Shown piece after piece: positions 52,023 through 60,737 of a DNA stretch of 64,000 bases. Source of the DNA: Gammaproteobacteria bacterium (GTDB taxonomy: Bacteria; Pseudomonadota; Gammaproteobacteria; Pseudomonadales; Cellvibrionaceae). The stretch lies in NCBI GenBank assembly GCA_021151625.1, contig JAGKWY010000010.1:1-64000 (forward strand). The letters run 5' to 3'. The stretch's first letter is position 1, and every line of letters begins with the position of its first letter. The notes under the pieces were generated by a model. That model was not told the origin of the DNA. It worked only from the letters and a program-made list of their open reading frames with translations, and did no database searches. The translations under genes were made by a program, and so were the position numbers.

Positions 52023-52946
52023 ATGAGCGAAGCTGTTGATGTACAAATTTATAGCCTGCAAGGCGAGCAAAACAATTATTCCTTTGCTGAGCAAAGTGCA
52101 ACACTGGCCGGAACTGACTGGCTGGAAAAAATTCTCGCTGTTAAGCAGACTGCACTACTAAGCGTTATTACCGACCCTTTTGATTATCAGGGTATTGATC
52201 AGGTTATTCCCATGCAACCTGAGCAGTACTTTATGATGGATTATTTGCTTCCTGCCGATGTACAGGGCGCAAATGTATTGGAAGTCGGGCTGGGTTCCGG
52301 TGTCTTGAGTATCCACGCCTTGCAACAGGGCGCAGCAAAAGTGACAGGCCTGGAAATTAACCCCAAGGCGAAAGTCTATGCGGGATTTAACGCGCTGATT
52401 AATGGGGTCAGTGATCGTCTGGTTATTCGCGATGGCGATGTAAATAGTATTTTCGCACCTGTGCAGGGCGAAAAATTTGATCTGATTATTTCCAATCCTC
52501 CCTTTGAACCAACCCCGCCGGGTATGGATTACTACCTCAATTCCTCGGCCGGTATTTACGGTTTTACCTTTCTGGAAAAAATGCTGACGACTGTATTGCC
52601 CCAGTTAGCAGATCAGGGTGTATTGCAAATTGTCACCATGGCACCGGGTAATCTTGAGCGCCCGGAAATGCTGATTAAAACTGCGCAGCAATATTTACCG
52701 CAGGGTGCAACCGAAATTATCTGCGATTTGGCTCCCATTACTTACGCCGCGTTTGTGGATCGTTTTGTGGGAATCTTTGGTCAGGATAAAAGCCTGATTG
52801 AATCCATGAAGGCACAGGCCGCCAGCGACGGTGTTACTCACTTGCATATGTGTATTTTGCGTTATCGCCACAATGCCCCCTCATCCTTAACCATTTCATC
52901 AACGCCAAAAATTTATGAGCCCTGGGAAACACCCCTGGGGATTTAA
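52023..52946 (+). CDS. SAM-dependent methyltransferase with NPPF motif
   Basis: The 307-residue class-I methyltransferase has the SAM-binding motif ANVLEVGLGSGVLSIHAL (about residues 83-100), an acidic LEINPKAKVYAGFNAL strand and DLIISNPPFEPTPPG. The (N/D)PP(F/Y) motif is typical of enzymes that methylate planar nitrogens, such as amides or exocyclic amines (PrmC/RlmG group), and not of most O-methyltransferases. GAGG seven bases upstream supports ATG 52023, and a small hairpin sits just before it. It heads an operon with the carbamoyltransferase, 23 bases apart, divergent from the peptide synthetase, so a tailoring role is likely but inferred. Confidence 0.82.
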   Translation: MSEAVDVQIYSLQGEQNNYSFAEQSATLAGTDWLEKILAVKQTALLSVITDPFDYQGIDQVIPMQPEQYFMMDYLLPADVQGANVLEVGLGSGVLSIHALQQGAAKVTGLEINPKAKVYAGFNALINGVSDRLVIRDGDVNSIFAPVQGEKFDLIISNPPFEPTPPGMDYYLNSSAGIYGFTFLEKMLTTVLPQLADQGVLQIVTMAPGNLERPEMLIKTAQQYLPQGATEIICDLAPITYAAFVDRFVGIFGQDKSLIESMKAQAASDGVTHLHMCILRYRHNAPSSLTISSTPKIYEPWETPLGI

Positions 52947-52969
52947 TAATTTTATTTTGAGAGGGAATC

Positions 52970-54730
52970 ATGTCCATAAATATTTTAGGTTTGAACTGCG
53001 CATATCATGAATCGTCAGTGGCGTTGATTCGTGGCAACAAAGTTATTGCGGCGATTGAAGAAGAGCGATTGAATCGCGTTAAGCATGCCAAATCCGCGCT
53101 CACGGGAAACCCCAATGAAATTCCGTTGCAGGCCATGAACCTGTGTTTGGAGATGGGTAATTTATTATTGTCAGATATAGATATTATTGCGTTTTCATTT
53201 AATCCATTAAAACGTTTGCACAATAACCTCAAGCTGGACGAACAGGTGCAGGAAGGCGAGTGGGGCACAGCTGCCGGCGAACAAAAATTCTATAAAAAAT
53301 TGATCGGTATTCCCGAGCAGATTCGCGCACTGGGTTTTAACGGGCAATTTATGTGGGTGGATCACTGTGTTGCCCATGCCGCTTCAGCCTATTATCCTTC
53401 ACCATTTACTGATGCAACGGTGATTTCTATTGATGGTATTGGTGAATATGAATCTGTCACCATTAGCGCTGCTCGCGAAGGAAAATTATTTTCCATGAAG
53501 GAAATCAGCTACCCCAATTCACTGGGGCTGCTGTGGGAAAAAGTCGCCCAGTTTATGGGAATGAGTGAATACGATGCCTGCAAGGTAATGAGTTTGGCAT
53601 CCTTCGGTAATCCGGAGCGGTTTATCGGTCATTTCCAGCGCTTTGTGCAGATAAAGCCCGATGGTTTTACTATGGATATCGATGTATGCCGATTCCGCAG
53701 CAACGATTTTTCTACCTTTGAATCGCTCTTTGGTTTACCTGCATTGCAAGATCGTTCGGCAATTACCAGCGACTACATGGACCTGGCTGCTGCGTTGCAA
53801 CAAATCACCACTGATATTTTGCTAGCACTCACGCATTATGCGGCGCAAATCAATCCCTCCAAAAATCTCTGCCTGGCCGGCGGCGTAGCTTTGAACTGCG
53901 TAGCCAATACGGCAATTTTTGAACAGGGGCCCTTTGACAATATTTACATCCAGCCGGCGGCCAATGACGCGGGTACTGCATTGGGTGCAGCGTTGCATGC
54001 TTACCACAATATTTTTTATGGCGAGAAGTGCGCTTCCTTTGAGGCGAATGATACCTACCTCGGGCCGGAATATTCCGAGTCAGAAGTGTTGGCTACCTTG
54101 GGCTTGTTTGATGTGGTTTATGAACGCGCTGACAATATTGCGGATGAAGTTGCTGCGTTAATTGCGTCCGGCAAAGTGGTGGGTTGGTTCCAGGGGCGCA
54201 TGGAGTTTGGTCCGCGCGCATTAGGCAATCGCAGTTTGCTGGCGGACCCCCGCGATCCGGATATGGTGAAGCGCATGAACTTATTAGTTAAGCATCGCGA
54301 AGATCATCGCCCCTTTTGTCCCAGTGTATTAAAGGAAGATGCAAAAGAATGGTTTGAGATCAAAAAGGATGCGGATTCAGCTCATTATATGTTGATGGCT
54401 TATCCGGTTAATCAAGAACAGCGCACGCGTATTCCGGCAGTAGTGCATGTGGATGGTACCAGTCGCATTCAATTGGTGAGCAAAACTACCAACGCCAAAT
54501 ATCACGCGTTAATTTCCGCATTTAAAAAATTAACCGGTGTGCCACTGTTATTGAATACCTCGTTCAATGATCGCGAGCCGATTGTGTGCAGCCCGGAAGA
54601 TGCGTTGAAAACCTTTTTGCGTACCAAAATTGATTTTCTGGTGATCGATAATTTTATTGTGCGCAAGAAAAATGCAATGCCTGCGCAAAGTAAAAATAGT
54701 GAGGTAGCGGATTTAATAACAGCCAGTTGA
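52970..54730 (+). CDS. Carbamoyltransferase, NodU/TobZ/CmcH family
   Basis: The 586-residue two-domain enzyme has an N-terminal Kae1-like domain (NILGLNCAYHESSVALIRGNKVIAAIEEERLNRVKH; metal-site-like DHCVAHAASAYYPSPF; VISIDGIGEYES; LAGGVALNCVANT; PAANDAGTALGAAL). The C-terminal domain carries FGPRALGNRSLLADPRDPDM and VPLLLNTSFNDREPIVCSPEDAL. Family enzymes make carbamoyl-adenylate from carbamoyl phosphate and ATP and transfer it to a hydroxyl of an antibiotic or Nod factor. The best local acceptor is the serine of the predicted peptide (inference). It is the second gene of the divergent operon and is convergent with glgP. Confidence 0.93.
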   Translation: MSINILGLNCAYHESSVALIRGNKVIAAIEEERLNRVKHAKSALTGNPNEIPLQAMNLCLEMGNLLLSDIDIIAFSFNPLKRLHNNLKLDEQVQEGEWGTAAGEQKFYKKLIGIPEQIRALGFNGQFMWVDHCVAHAASAYYPSPFTDATVISIDGIGEYESVTISAAREGKLFSMKEISYPNSLGLLWEKVAQFMGMSEYDACKVMSLASFGNPERFIGHFQRFVQIKPDGFTMDIDVCRFRSNDFSTFESLFGLPALQDRSAITSDYMDLAAALQQITTDILLALTHYAAQINPSKNLCLAGGVALNCVANTAIFEQGPFDNIYIQPAANDAGTALGAALHAYHNIFYGEKCASFEANDTYLGPEYSESEVLATLGLFDVVYERADNIADEVAALIASGKVVGWFQGRMEFGPRALGNRSLLADPRDPDMVKRMNLLVKHREDHRPFCPSVLKEDAKEWFEIKKDADSAHYMLMAYPVNQEQRTRIPAVVHVDGTSRIQLVSKTTNAKYHALISAFKKLTGVPLLLNTSFNDREPIVCSPEDALKTFLRTKIDFLVIDNFIVRKKNAMPAQSKNSEVADLITAS

Positions 54731-54765
54731 TCGCTCCTGGCTTTAAATCTTCTCCTGCGCTAAAT

Positions 54766-54898
54766 CCCTCCCAGCCTCCCTTGGCTGCGCGCCTCGTTCA
54801 AAGGGAGGAGCTAAGGGGTAACTTCTTTCTTTTGTAAAAGAGAGGGGGCACGAGAAATAATTTGCTTCCCCCCTCTTTAGTAAAGAGGGGGCTGGGAG
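54766..54898. repeat. Composite palindromic intergenic repeat
   Basis: CTCCCAGCC (54768-54776) and GGCTGGGAG (54890-54898) bound the element. Inside are further hairpins: CTCCCTT..AAGGGAG around 54777-54808 and CCCCTCTTT-AGT-AAAGAGGGG around 54870-54890. The CTCCC/GGGAG pattern resembles short interspersed repeats found scattered in many bacterial genomes. It may also terminate the convergent flanking genes. Confidence 0.6.
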
Positions 54899-54909
54899 AT
54901 TAGTTGCGA

Positions 54910-57432
54910 TCAGCTTTTACTTTGCCAGGTAATCAACTGGATTTCAGCCGGTGCTGAAGCTGCGTTGTGCGCGGGAATTACCCTAGCAGTAAAAAAGTGC
55001 AGCGGGCGATCCAGTGGTTGGCTGAGTTTGTAGCGCCAGGCATGGGCGTCGCTGCCCAGGCTTTGTTGCATGTGCAAATCCAGCGTGATTGATGGCAGTG
55101 AATTGTTATCGTCGGTTTTCACCGGGTCGGCAATTAATTGCACTTTCACCAGCTCTGGTGATAAACCTCCCAGGTGCACGCTCAAATAAATATTTTCTCC
55201 TTCGCTTTGCAGTTCTCCCATATGAATTTCATGCCAGTGCTGTTGTAGCTGTAATTGCCAGAGGCGCAACTCGCGCGCGAGTTGCCCTTGATTGGTGGTG
55301 CGTGCCTGATAACCATCGGCGGCGGGCAAATAATAATTTTCCAGGTAATCGCGCAGCATGCGGTTGCTACTGAAATTGGAAGTGAGTGTAGACATACTCG
55401 CGCGCACCCGGGTTAGCCACTGGCGCGGTAAATCTTCGCTGTCGCGTTGGTAGAAGCAGGGGATAATTTCCTCTTCCAGGCGGCGATAAAGTTCTTCGGC
55501 ATCATCCCCGTCGGCCTCGGGGCCGTGCTCCTGCCCATCGCCTAGTGACCAGCCAACGTCGGCTTGAAAAGCTTCGGCCCACCAGCCATCCAGGCTGGAC
55601 AGGTTCAATCCGCCATTGACCAGAATTTTCATGCCGCTGGTGCCGCTCGCCTCCCAGGGACGGCGCGGGTTGTTGACCCACAGGTCCACGCCTTGAATCA
55701 ACCGTTGGGCCAGGTCTATGTCGTAGTCTTCGATAAATACCAAATGCTTGCGCACCGATTCACGCTGCAAAAATAACTGCCAGTGCTGGATTTTACTTTT
55801 GCCAATCTGATCGGCGGGGTGGGCTTTACCAGCAACCAGCAATTGCACCGGGTGACGTGGATTACACAGTATTCGCTCCAGCCGATCCGGGTCGTACAAG
55901 AGCAAATCCGGGCGTTTATATTCGGCGAAGCGACGCGCAAATCCCAGGGTCAAAATACTCGGATCGAGCGGCATAGTTTGTGCCAGATCGAAATGTTCCG
56001 AGGCGGTAGTCTCTTTGCGCCATTGGTGTAACAGACGCAGGCGCGCGTAATCCACCAGGTTGGTGCGGCCTTCGTTGGAGAGTTGCCAGAGTTCGTTGTC
56101 GCTCACCTCGTTCAGGCGTTTGGGATTCAGATTGCTCCAGTCTTTGCGCCAGCGCTCTTTACCGTAGAGACGAGTCCAGAGCTGATCGGCGAGTGGTGAG
56201 TCCCAGGTCGGCATATGCACGCCGTTAGTAACATGGCCGACGGGTACTTCGCGCTCTGGCCAGCGCGGGTAAATCGTTTGGAATATACGGCGGCTCACGA
56301 CGCCGTGCAGCGCACTAACACCATTGCTGTGGGCGCAGGTACGCATGGCGAGCCAGGCCATGTTGAAGGGTTCGCTTTCATCTTTGGGATTGGCGCGCCC
56401 CAGGGCGATAACATCCTCAACCGTAATACCCATCTCGGCACCGCTGTTATCTGCATAACGGCGCAAGAGTTCGGCGGGGTAACGATCGAATCCGGCCTCC
56501 ACCGGTGTGTGAGTGGTAAACAAATTGCCCATGCGTGTCGCCCACAGGCCTTGCCAAAAATCGCAGTGATGTAACTTGCAGTAATGACGAATGCGTTCGA
56601 GCGTGGCGAAGGCGGCATGGCCTTCATTCAAGTGACAAATATCCACTTCCAGCCCCAGCTTTTCCAGCAAGCGCCAGCCGCAAATTCCCAGCACAATTTC
56701 CTGCACCATGCGCAGTTCGCTGCCGCCGCCATAGAGTTTGCTGGTAATGCCGCGATCACTGGGCAAGTTGCGTGGATCATTGCTATCCAGCAGGTAGAGT
56801 TTTACGCGGCCCACTTGCGCCAGCCAAACACGGAAGCAAACTTCGCGGCAAAGAAAATGTGCTTTGATAATCATCCAACTGCCATCAGCGGCGCGCAGTG
56901 GTTGGATGGGCAAGCTGCCTGGGTCGTTATACAAATAGGTTTCCTGTTGGGTGCCCTGGCGATTAATGCTTTGGTGGAAATAACCTTCTTGATACAGCAG
57001 GCCAATCCCCACCAGTGGCAGACCCAAATCGCTGGCAGTTTTTAAATAATCGCCCGCCAGCATTCCCAGCCCGCCCGCATACAAAGGCAGTGCATCGCAA
57101 ATGCCAAATTCCATACTGAAATAGGCCACGCAGCGCAGCGGTGACTTGGGGTAGTGCTGTTGATACCAGGCAGGTTCTTGTAAATATTTTTGATGTGCGA
57201 TAACTAAACGATCCAGCAGCGCGAGAAAATTTTTATCCTGTGCCAGCGCCGAAAAATGTTCATCGCTGGTGAGTTGTAACACCAATACCGGGTTGTGCGA
57301 ATAATTCCAGATGTCAGCATTGATTTGTCGCCAGAGTTCATCCAGTGCGTGGTTCCAGCTCCAGTGCAGATCCAATGCGAGCGTGTGTAATACAAGTAAA
57401 TTGTCGGGCAGTGAGCGATCGAATTGCGGCAT
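54910..57432 (-). CDS. glgP: Alpha-glucan (glycogen) phosphorylase, short bacterial form
   Basis: The 840-residue GT35 enzyme is of the TIGR02094 type. The N-terminal region LHTLALDLHWSWNHALDELWRQIN is the DUF3417-like start. AYFSMEFGICDALPLYAGGLGMLAGDYLKTASDLGLPLVGIGLLY, CHLNEGHAAFATLERI, GHVTNGVHMPTW and the PLP-site block PWEASGTSGMKILVNGGLNLSSLDGWWAEAF follow. The enzyme phosphorolyses alpha-1,4-glucan to glucose-1-phosphate. A short C-terminal beta-rich region follows the catalytic core. No other glycogen genes adjoin it. The next gene on the same strand upstream is a D-lactate dehydrogenase 65 bases away. Confidence 0.93.
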   Translation of the reverse strand: MPQFDRSLPDNLLVLHTLALDLHWSWNHALDELWRQINADIWNYSHNPVLVLQLTSDEHFSALAQDKNFLALLDRLVIAHQKYLQEPAWYQQHYPKSPLRCVAYFSMEFGICDALPLYAGGLGMLAGDYLKTASDLGLPLVGIGLLYQEGYFHQSINRQGTQQETYLYNDPGSLPIQPLRAADGSWMIIKAHFLCREVCFRVWLAQVGRVKLYLLDSNDPRNLPSDRGITSKLYGGGSELRMVQEIVLGICGWRLLEKLGLEVDICHLNEGHAAFATLERIRHYCKLHHCDFWQGLWATRMGNLFTTHTPVEAGFDRYPAELLRRYADNSGAEMGITVEDVIALGRANPKDESEPFNMAWLAMRTCAHSNGVSALHGVVSRRIFQTIYPRWPEREVPVGHVTNGVHMPTWDSPLADQLWTRLYGKERWRKDWSNLNPKRLNEVSDNELWQLSNEGRTNLVDYARLRLLHQWRKETTASEHFDLAQTMPLDPSILTLGFARRFAEYKRPDLLLYDPDRLERILCNPRHPVQLLVAGKAHPADQIGKSKIQHWQLFLQRESVRKHLVFIEDYDIDLAQRLIQGVDLWVNNPRRPWEASGTSGMKILVNGGLNLSSLDGWWAEAFQADVGWSLGDGQEHGPEADGDDAEELYRRLEEEIIPCFYQRDSEDLPRQWLTRVRASMSTLTSNFSSNRMLRDYLENYYLPAADGYQARTTNQGQLARELRLWQLQLQQHWHEIHMGELQSEGENIYLSVHLGGLSPELVKVQLIADPVKTDDNNSLPSITLDLHMQQSLGSDAHAWRYKLSQPLDRPLHFFTARVIPAHNAASAPAEIQLITWQSKS

Positions 57433-57497
57433 AGTGTTTATCCCTCGCCGGTTGGCATAACTGCAAAATTTTTAGTTGCTAATACAAACTGCTTTAA

Positions 57498-58496
57498 TTA
57501 TTCCACGAGCGTGATGTTGGAAAATTCCTGCTGTTCAAAATAGCGAATATTATTCAGCGTAATGGTGGCGATACTGGTTAAGGCCTCGCGCGTAAAAAAA
57601 GCCTGGTGGCCGGTGATGACAACATTGGGAAAGGTGAGCAAGCGTGCAAAAATATCGTCCTGCAATAAATTGTTGGATTGATCTTCAAAAAATAAATTGC
57701 CTTCCTCTTCGTAAACATCCAACCCCAGGTAGCCAATTTTTTTGGTTTTCAAACCGGCAATCACCGCGCGCGTATCAATTAAACCACCGCGTCCGGTATT
57801 GATTAGCATCACACCATCTTTCATCTCCTCAATGGTTGCTGTGTTAATAAAATGATGGGTGTTTTTGTTTAGGGGGCAATGGAGTGAAATAATATCGGCG
57901 GCAGGCCAGAGGTCATCGGGTGCAACATAACTGATACCGGCGGCGGCCAGCGCGTGATCTGGCTGTGGGTCATAGGCAATCACTTCACAGCCAAGGCCTT
58001 GCATAATACGCGCAAAAGTCTGGCCGATTTTTCCGGTGCCGATAATGCCGACGGTTTTTTTAACCAAATCAAAACCCAGCATGCCATTGAGCGAATAGTC
58101 ATTGTCGTGCACACGACGATAGGCACGATGCAATTGACGGTTGAGCATTAGAATTAATGCCAGTGCGTGCTCGGCAACGGCGTGCGGTGAATATTCCGCA
58201 ACGCGCGCAATTTTAATATTCAGTTTTTTAGCTTTTGCTAAATCCACCTGATTAAAACCGGCGCAGCGCAGTGCCACCAGTTTTACGCCTGACTTGGCGA
58301 GTTGTTGTAAAACTTCTGCATTCAACTGGTCATTCACAAAACAGCACACAGCCGCACAACCTTGCGCTAATACGCAAGATTGCGCATTGAGCTGGCTCTC
58401 GTGAAAAATAAGTTGCTGCGGCTGCTCCAGATTTTCATTAGCGGCAGTTAAAAACTCGCGGTCGTAGGGTTTGGTACTGAATACGGCAACTTTCAT
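57498..58496 (-). CDS. ldhA: D-2-hydroxyacid dehydrogenase, fermentative D-lactate dehydrogenase type
   Basis: A 332-residue protein. ATG 58496 (MKVAVFSTKPYD) is chosen over an upstream TTG. The Rossmann motif is VGIIGTGKIGQTFARI, and the catalytic arginine, glutamate and histidine are in LINTGRGGLID, GLDVYEEEG and VVITGHQAFFTREAL. KVAVFSTKPYDREFL and LVALRCAGFNQVDL match LdhA, which reduces pyruvate to D-lactate with NADH. It is probably transcribed with glgP, linking glucan breakdown to fermentation. Confidence 0.9.
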   Translation of the reverse strand: MKVAVFSTKPYDREFLTAANENLEQPQQLIFHESQLNAQSCVLAQGCAAVCCFVNDQLNAEVLQQLAKSGVKLVALRCAGFNQVDLAKAKKLNIKIARVAEYSPHAVAEHALALILMLNRQLHRAYRRVHDNDYSLNGMLGFDLVKKTVGIIGTGKIGQTFARIMQGLGCEVIAYDPQPDHALAAAGISYVAPDDLWPAADIISLHCPLNKNTHHFINTATIEEMKDGVMLINTGRGGLIDTRAVIAGLKTKKIGYLGLDVYEEEGNLFFEDQSNNLLQDDIFARLLTFPNVVITGHQAFFTREALTSIATITLNNIRYFEQQEFSNITLVE

Positions 58497-58687
58497 GGGC
58501 GGGTATCCTGTCAACTCCGGGCGCTAACAGAGTCTAGACCGAAATTATTACACCGGCTGATATGGCGTAATCGGGTGCCATGTGCAGATTTTTTCTATTA
58601 ACCAATACTGTTATGCTGCGCGCCGCTTCAACACACCCGGCTCTTATCAGTGCCAGGCAACATCTATCTCACAAGTGATTGATAACT

Positions 58688-59059
58688 ATGGCCAGATTGC
58701 TGTTTAAACTCGCACAGGTTCCCGCCGATGAAGCGCAGGATATTCGCGCCTTGCTTGATGACAACCAGATTCGTTATTACGAAACCGATGCCGGATTTTT
58801 TCGTGTGGGGCTGGATGCAATCTGGTTGGCGGATGATACGCAGGAAGAGCAGGCGCGCAGTTTGATTCGCACCTATCAAGAGGAGCGCAGTGTTCGTCAA
58901 CAGGCGAGCTATGCAGAATTGGTAGAGGCAGGGCAAGCGCCCAGTGTGTGGCAACATTTTTGCGCGCAGCCTGTTCGTTTTTTACTGTTGGTCTGCGCGA
59001 TTATTTTTGTAGCGGGTTTAACGCTGGTGCCGTTTTTAATGCTGCTGAAACAGGCCTAG
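58688..59059 (+). CDS. DUF6164-family small membrane protein
   Basis: A 123-residue protein. ATG 58688 (MARLLFKLAQVPADEAQDIRALLDDNQIRYYETDAGFFRVGLDAIWL) is preferred over the TTG three codons earlier. A soluble N-terminal domain of about 85 residues looks like a signal-transducing DUF2007-like fold: ligand-free, with alternating helix and strand. A single membrane helix closes the protein (RFLLLVCAIIFVAGLTLVPFLMLL). The pattern fits the DUF6164 family, which has no assigned role. It is divergent from ldhA and convergent with the pterin-synthase-like gene. Confidence 0.7.
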   Translation: MARLLFKLAQVPADEAQDIRALLDDNQIRYYETDAGFFRVGLDAIWLADDTQEEQARSLIRTYQEERSVRQQASYAELVEAGQAPSVWQHFCAQPVRFLLLVCAIIFVAGLTLVPFLMLLKQA

Positions 59060-59077
59060 TTTCAGCAGTTGTTCTGC

Positions 59078-59926
59078 TTAGGCTTCCGCAATCGCGCCCT
59101 TGCCAATTCCCTCATAGGCTTTCACACGGATAAAAGTTTCCGGGTTTTCCTGACGGGTTTTGTGGGCGATGTGGTAGGCAATAAACTCCACAGTCGTGTC
59201 CGTATCAATCAGGTAACAACAACGCTGCGGCAGGGTGATTTCAAATGGCCCCTGCTGGGCATCGTAGGCAAAACGATAATAATCAATGCCGTCGAATTCC
59301 GGTTTGCCCACTATGTCTTCGCGTGTGCCGATATAAATGTCTTCCCAGGCATCGGCCCAGCGCTGTTCCAGCAGGGGCGATTTTTTGCCGTTGGCCCAGA
59401 TATCAATCCGCGACCTGTGGCCATGGGCTATTCGTTGACAGTTGCCCAAATGCTTTTTCAAACCGTGGCTGTAGTGGTAGAAGGCGCCTTCAATATTCTC
59501 GTTGGTGAAATCCAGCTCCAGGCGCACGTGCACCGGGAAGAGTTGCTTGAGTTGGGTAATGCACCAGGCGGCAACTGATTCCGGGGTGAGCTCTTCGGCA
59601 TCCACCAGGGCGATAGCATCGCGCGGCGAGCGGGTACTCAAGAACTCACCTTTAGCCCCGAACTTCCATTCAATTGTCAGGTAATCACCGTTTTCAGTAA
59701 TACGGATATTGGGCGAGCGCACTGGCACTGCAAGCCGGTGGTCCAGCTCATCATCCAGCCATTTGCGGGTGATTTTTTTTACGGTGCCGAAGTCGCACAC
59801 CATGCCTTGTTCATCCAGCTCACCCAACAGGCGCACATTGGCCAGCCAGGTTTCCCCCAATAAACCACGGACCGGGTTCAGGAAACTGAAATCGACGTTG
59901 GTGAGGTTATCGACAAACAACAACAT
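59078..59926 (-). CDS. Double-domain 6-pyruvoyl-tetrahydropterin synthase / QueD-like protein
   Basis: About 282 residues. ATG 59926 (MLLFVDNLTNVDFSFL) is favoured over 59962 because homologous sequence begins there. The first half has the QueD block GELDEQGMVCDFGTVKKITRKWLDDELDHRL but lacks the HGH zinc motif that normally precedes it. The second half has GAFYHYSHGLKKHLGNCQRIAHGHRSRIDIW, the complete zinc-binding segment, and ends with the glutamate region FIRVKAYEGIGKG. The T-fold family converts dihydroneopterin triphosphate to a tetrahydropterin or its carboxy form (queuosine pathway). Split motifs across two repeats suggest one composite active site. The substrate is uncertain. Confidence 0.75.
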   Translation of the reverse strand: MLLFVDNLTNVDFSFLNPVRGLLGETWLANVRLLGELDEQGMVCDFGTVKKITRKWLDDELDHRLAVPVRSPNIRITENGDYLTIEWKFGAKGEFLSTRSPRDAIALVDAEELTPESVAAWCITQLKQLFPVHVRLELDFTNENIEGAFYHYSHGLKKHLGNCQRIAHGHRSRIDIWANGKKSPLLEQRWADAWEDIYIGTREDIVGKPEFDGIDYYRFAYDAQQGPFEITLPQRCCYLIDTDTTVEFIAYHIAHKTRQENPETFIRVKAYEGIGKGAIAEA

Positions 59927-60170
59927 AGCAAAACCATTAGCACAATTCGGAAGGGCGGCCATGATACCACTTAGCGCTCAGGGTTTGTTCGAGGGTTTAG
60001 TGTTGCTAATGACATCTTGGGAGTAGTTTCTCGCGCCTTATTTTCACAGGTTCTAAAACTCTGGTCTATTCTCATGTGATTGATCAGTGGGGCTCAAGTG
60101 ATTGATCAATAGGGGGCTTTATGGTGTTTGCCATAGGGTTTTTACCTGGGGAGCAACAGGGGAGGTGTGT

Positions 60171-60737
60171 TTGGTTGCGTGGGTGAAGCAGTTGATGGGT
60201 GCTATTCGCCAACATTTGATGGTGGGTGTTGGGCTCATACTGCTGCTACAAAGTGGAATGGTATCGGCGCAAGCGTCCGAGGCTGGGTTGCGCGTGGCAT
60301 TTGTCTACAACTTCCTCAAATTTATCGAGTGGCCAGAACTCGCTGGCAATGAGTTATACCTCTGCGTTTTGGGTGCCCAGGACGTAACGCGTGAATCCTT
60401 AAGCCAAATCAATAATAAAAGTAACCAGAAGTCCACCATAAAGGTGCTGTTTTTGGATCAAGCCAGTGAAGTGGAGCCGCAACTGGGCCGTTGTCATTTG
60501 GTGTATGTCCCTACCACCGGTGCAGACATGCCGTTGCCCGCCACTATACCTACTGGTGTGTTACTGGTGATGGATGAGCCGGATCCAAATGATAGTCGTG
60601 TTGCCATCGCCCTAAATCGAACCCGGGAAGACCGCATTGAATTCCAGATTAATGAACCTGCGATCAAACAAGCAGGCGTTAAGGTCAGCAGCCAATTGCT
60701 TAAGTTGGCCAGGAAACAAACGGGAGGGACTCAATAA
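60171..60737 (+). CDS. YfiR-family periplasmic protein (DUF4154)
   Basis: The start is uncertain. TTG 60171 has AGGGGAGG five bases upstream, while ATG 60195 lacks a good site; both give a signal peptide (QHLMVGVGLILLLQSGMVSAQA). The mature part matches YfiR: LRVAFVYNFLKFIEWPE, LYLCVLGAQD, CHLVYVPTT and INEPAIKQAGVKVSSQLLKLA. YfiR is known in Pseudomonas as a periplasmic repressor of the diguanylate cyclase YfiN. Here the stop overlaps the start of a hybrid histidine kinase with a CHASE8-like sensor by one base, suggesting it modulates that kinase instead. Confidence 0.85.
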   Translation: MVAWVKQLMGAIRQHLMVGVGLILLLQSGMVSAQASEAGLRVAFVYNFLKFIEWPELAGNELYLCVLGAQDVTRESLSQINNKSNQKSTIKVLFLDQASEVEPQLGRCHLVYVPTTGADMPLPATIPTGVLLVMDEPDPNDSRVAIALNRTREDRIEFQINEPAIKQAGVKVSSQLLKLARKQTGGTQ

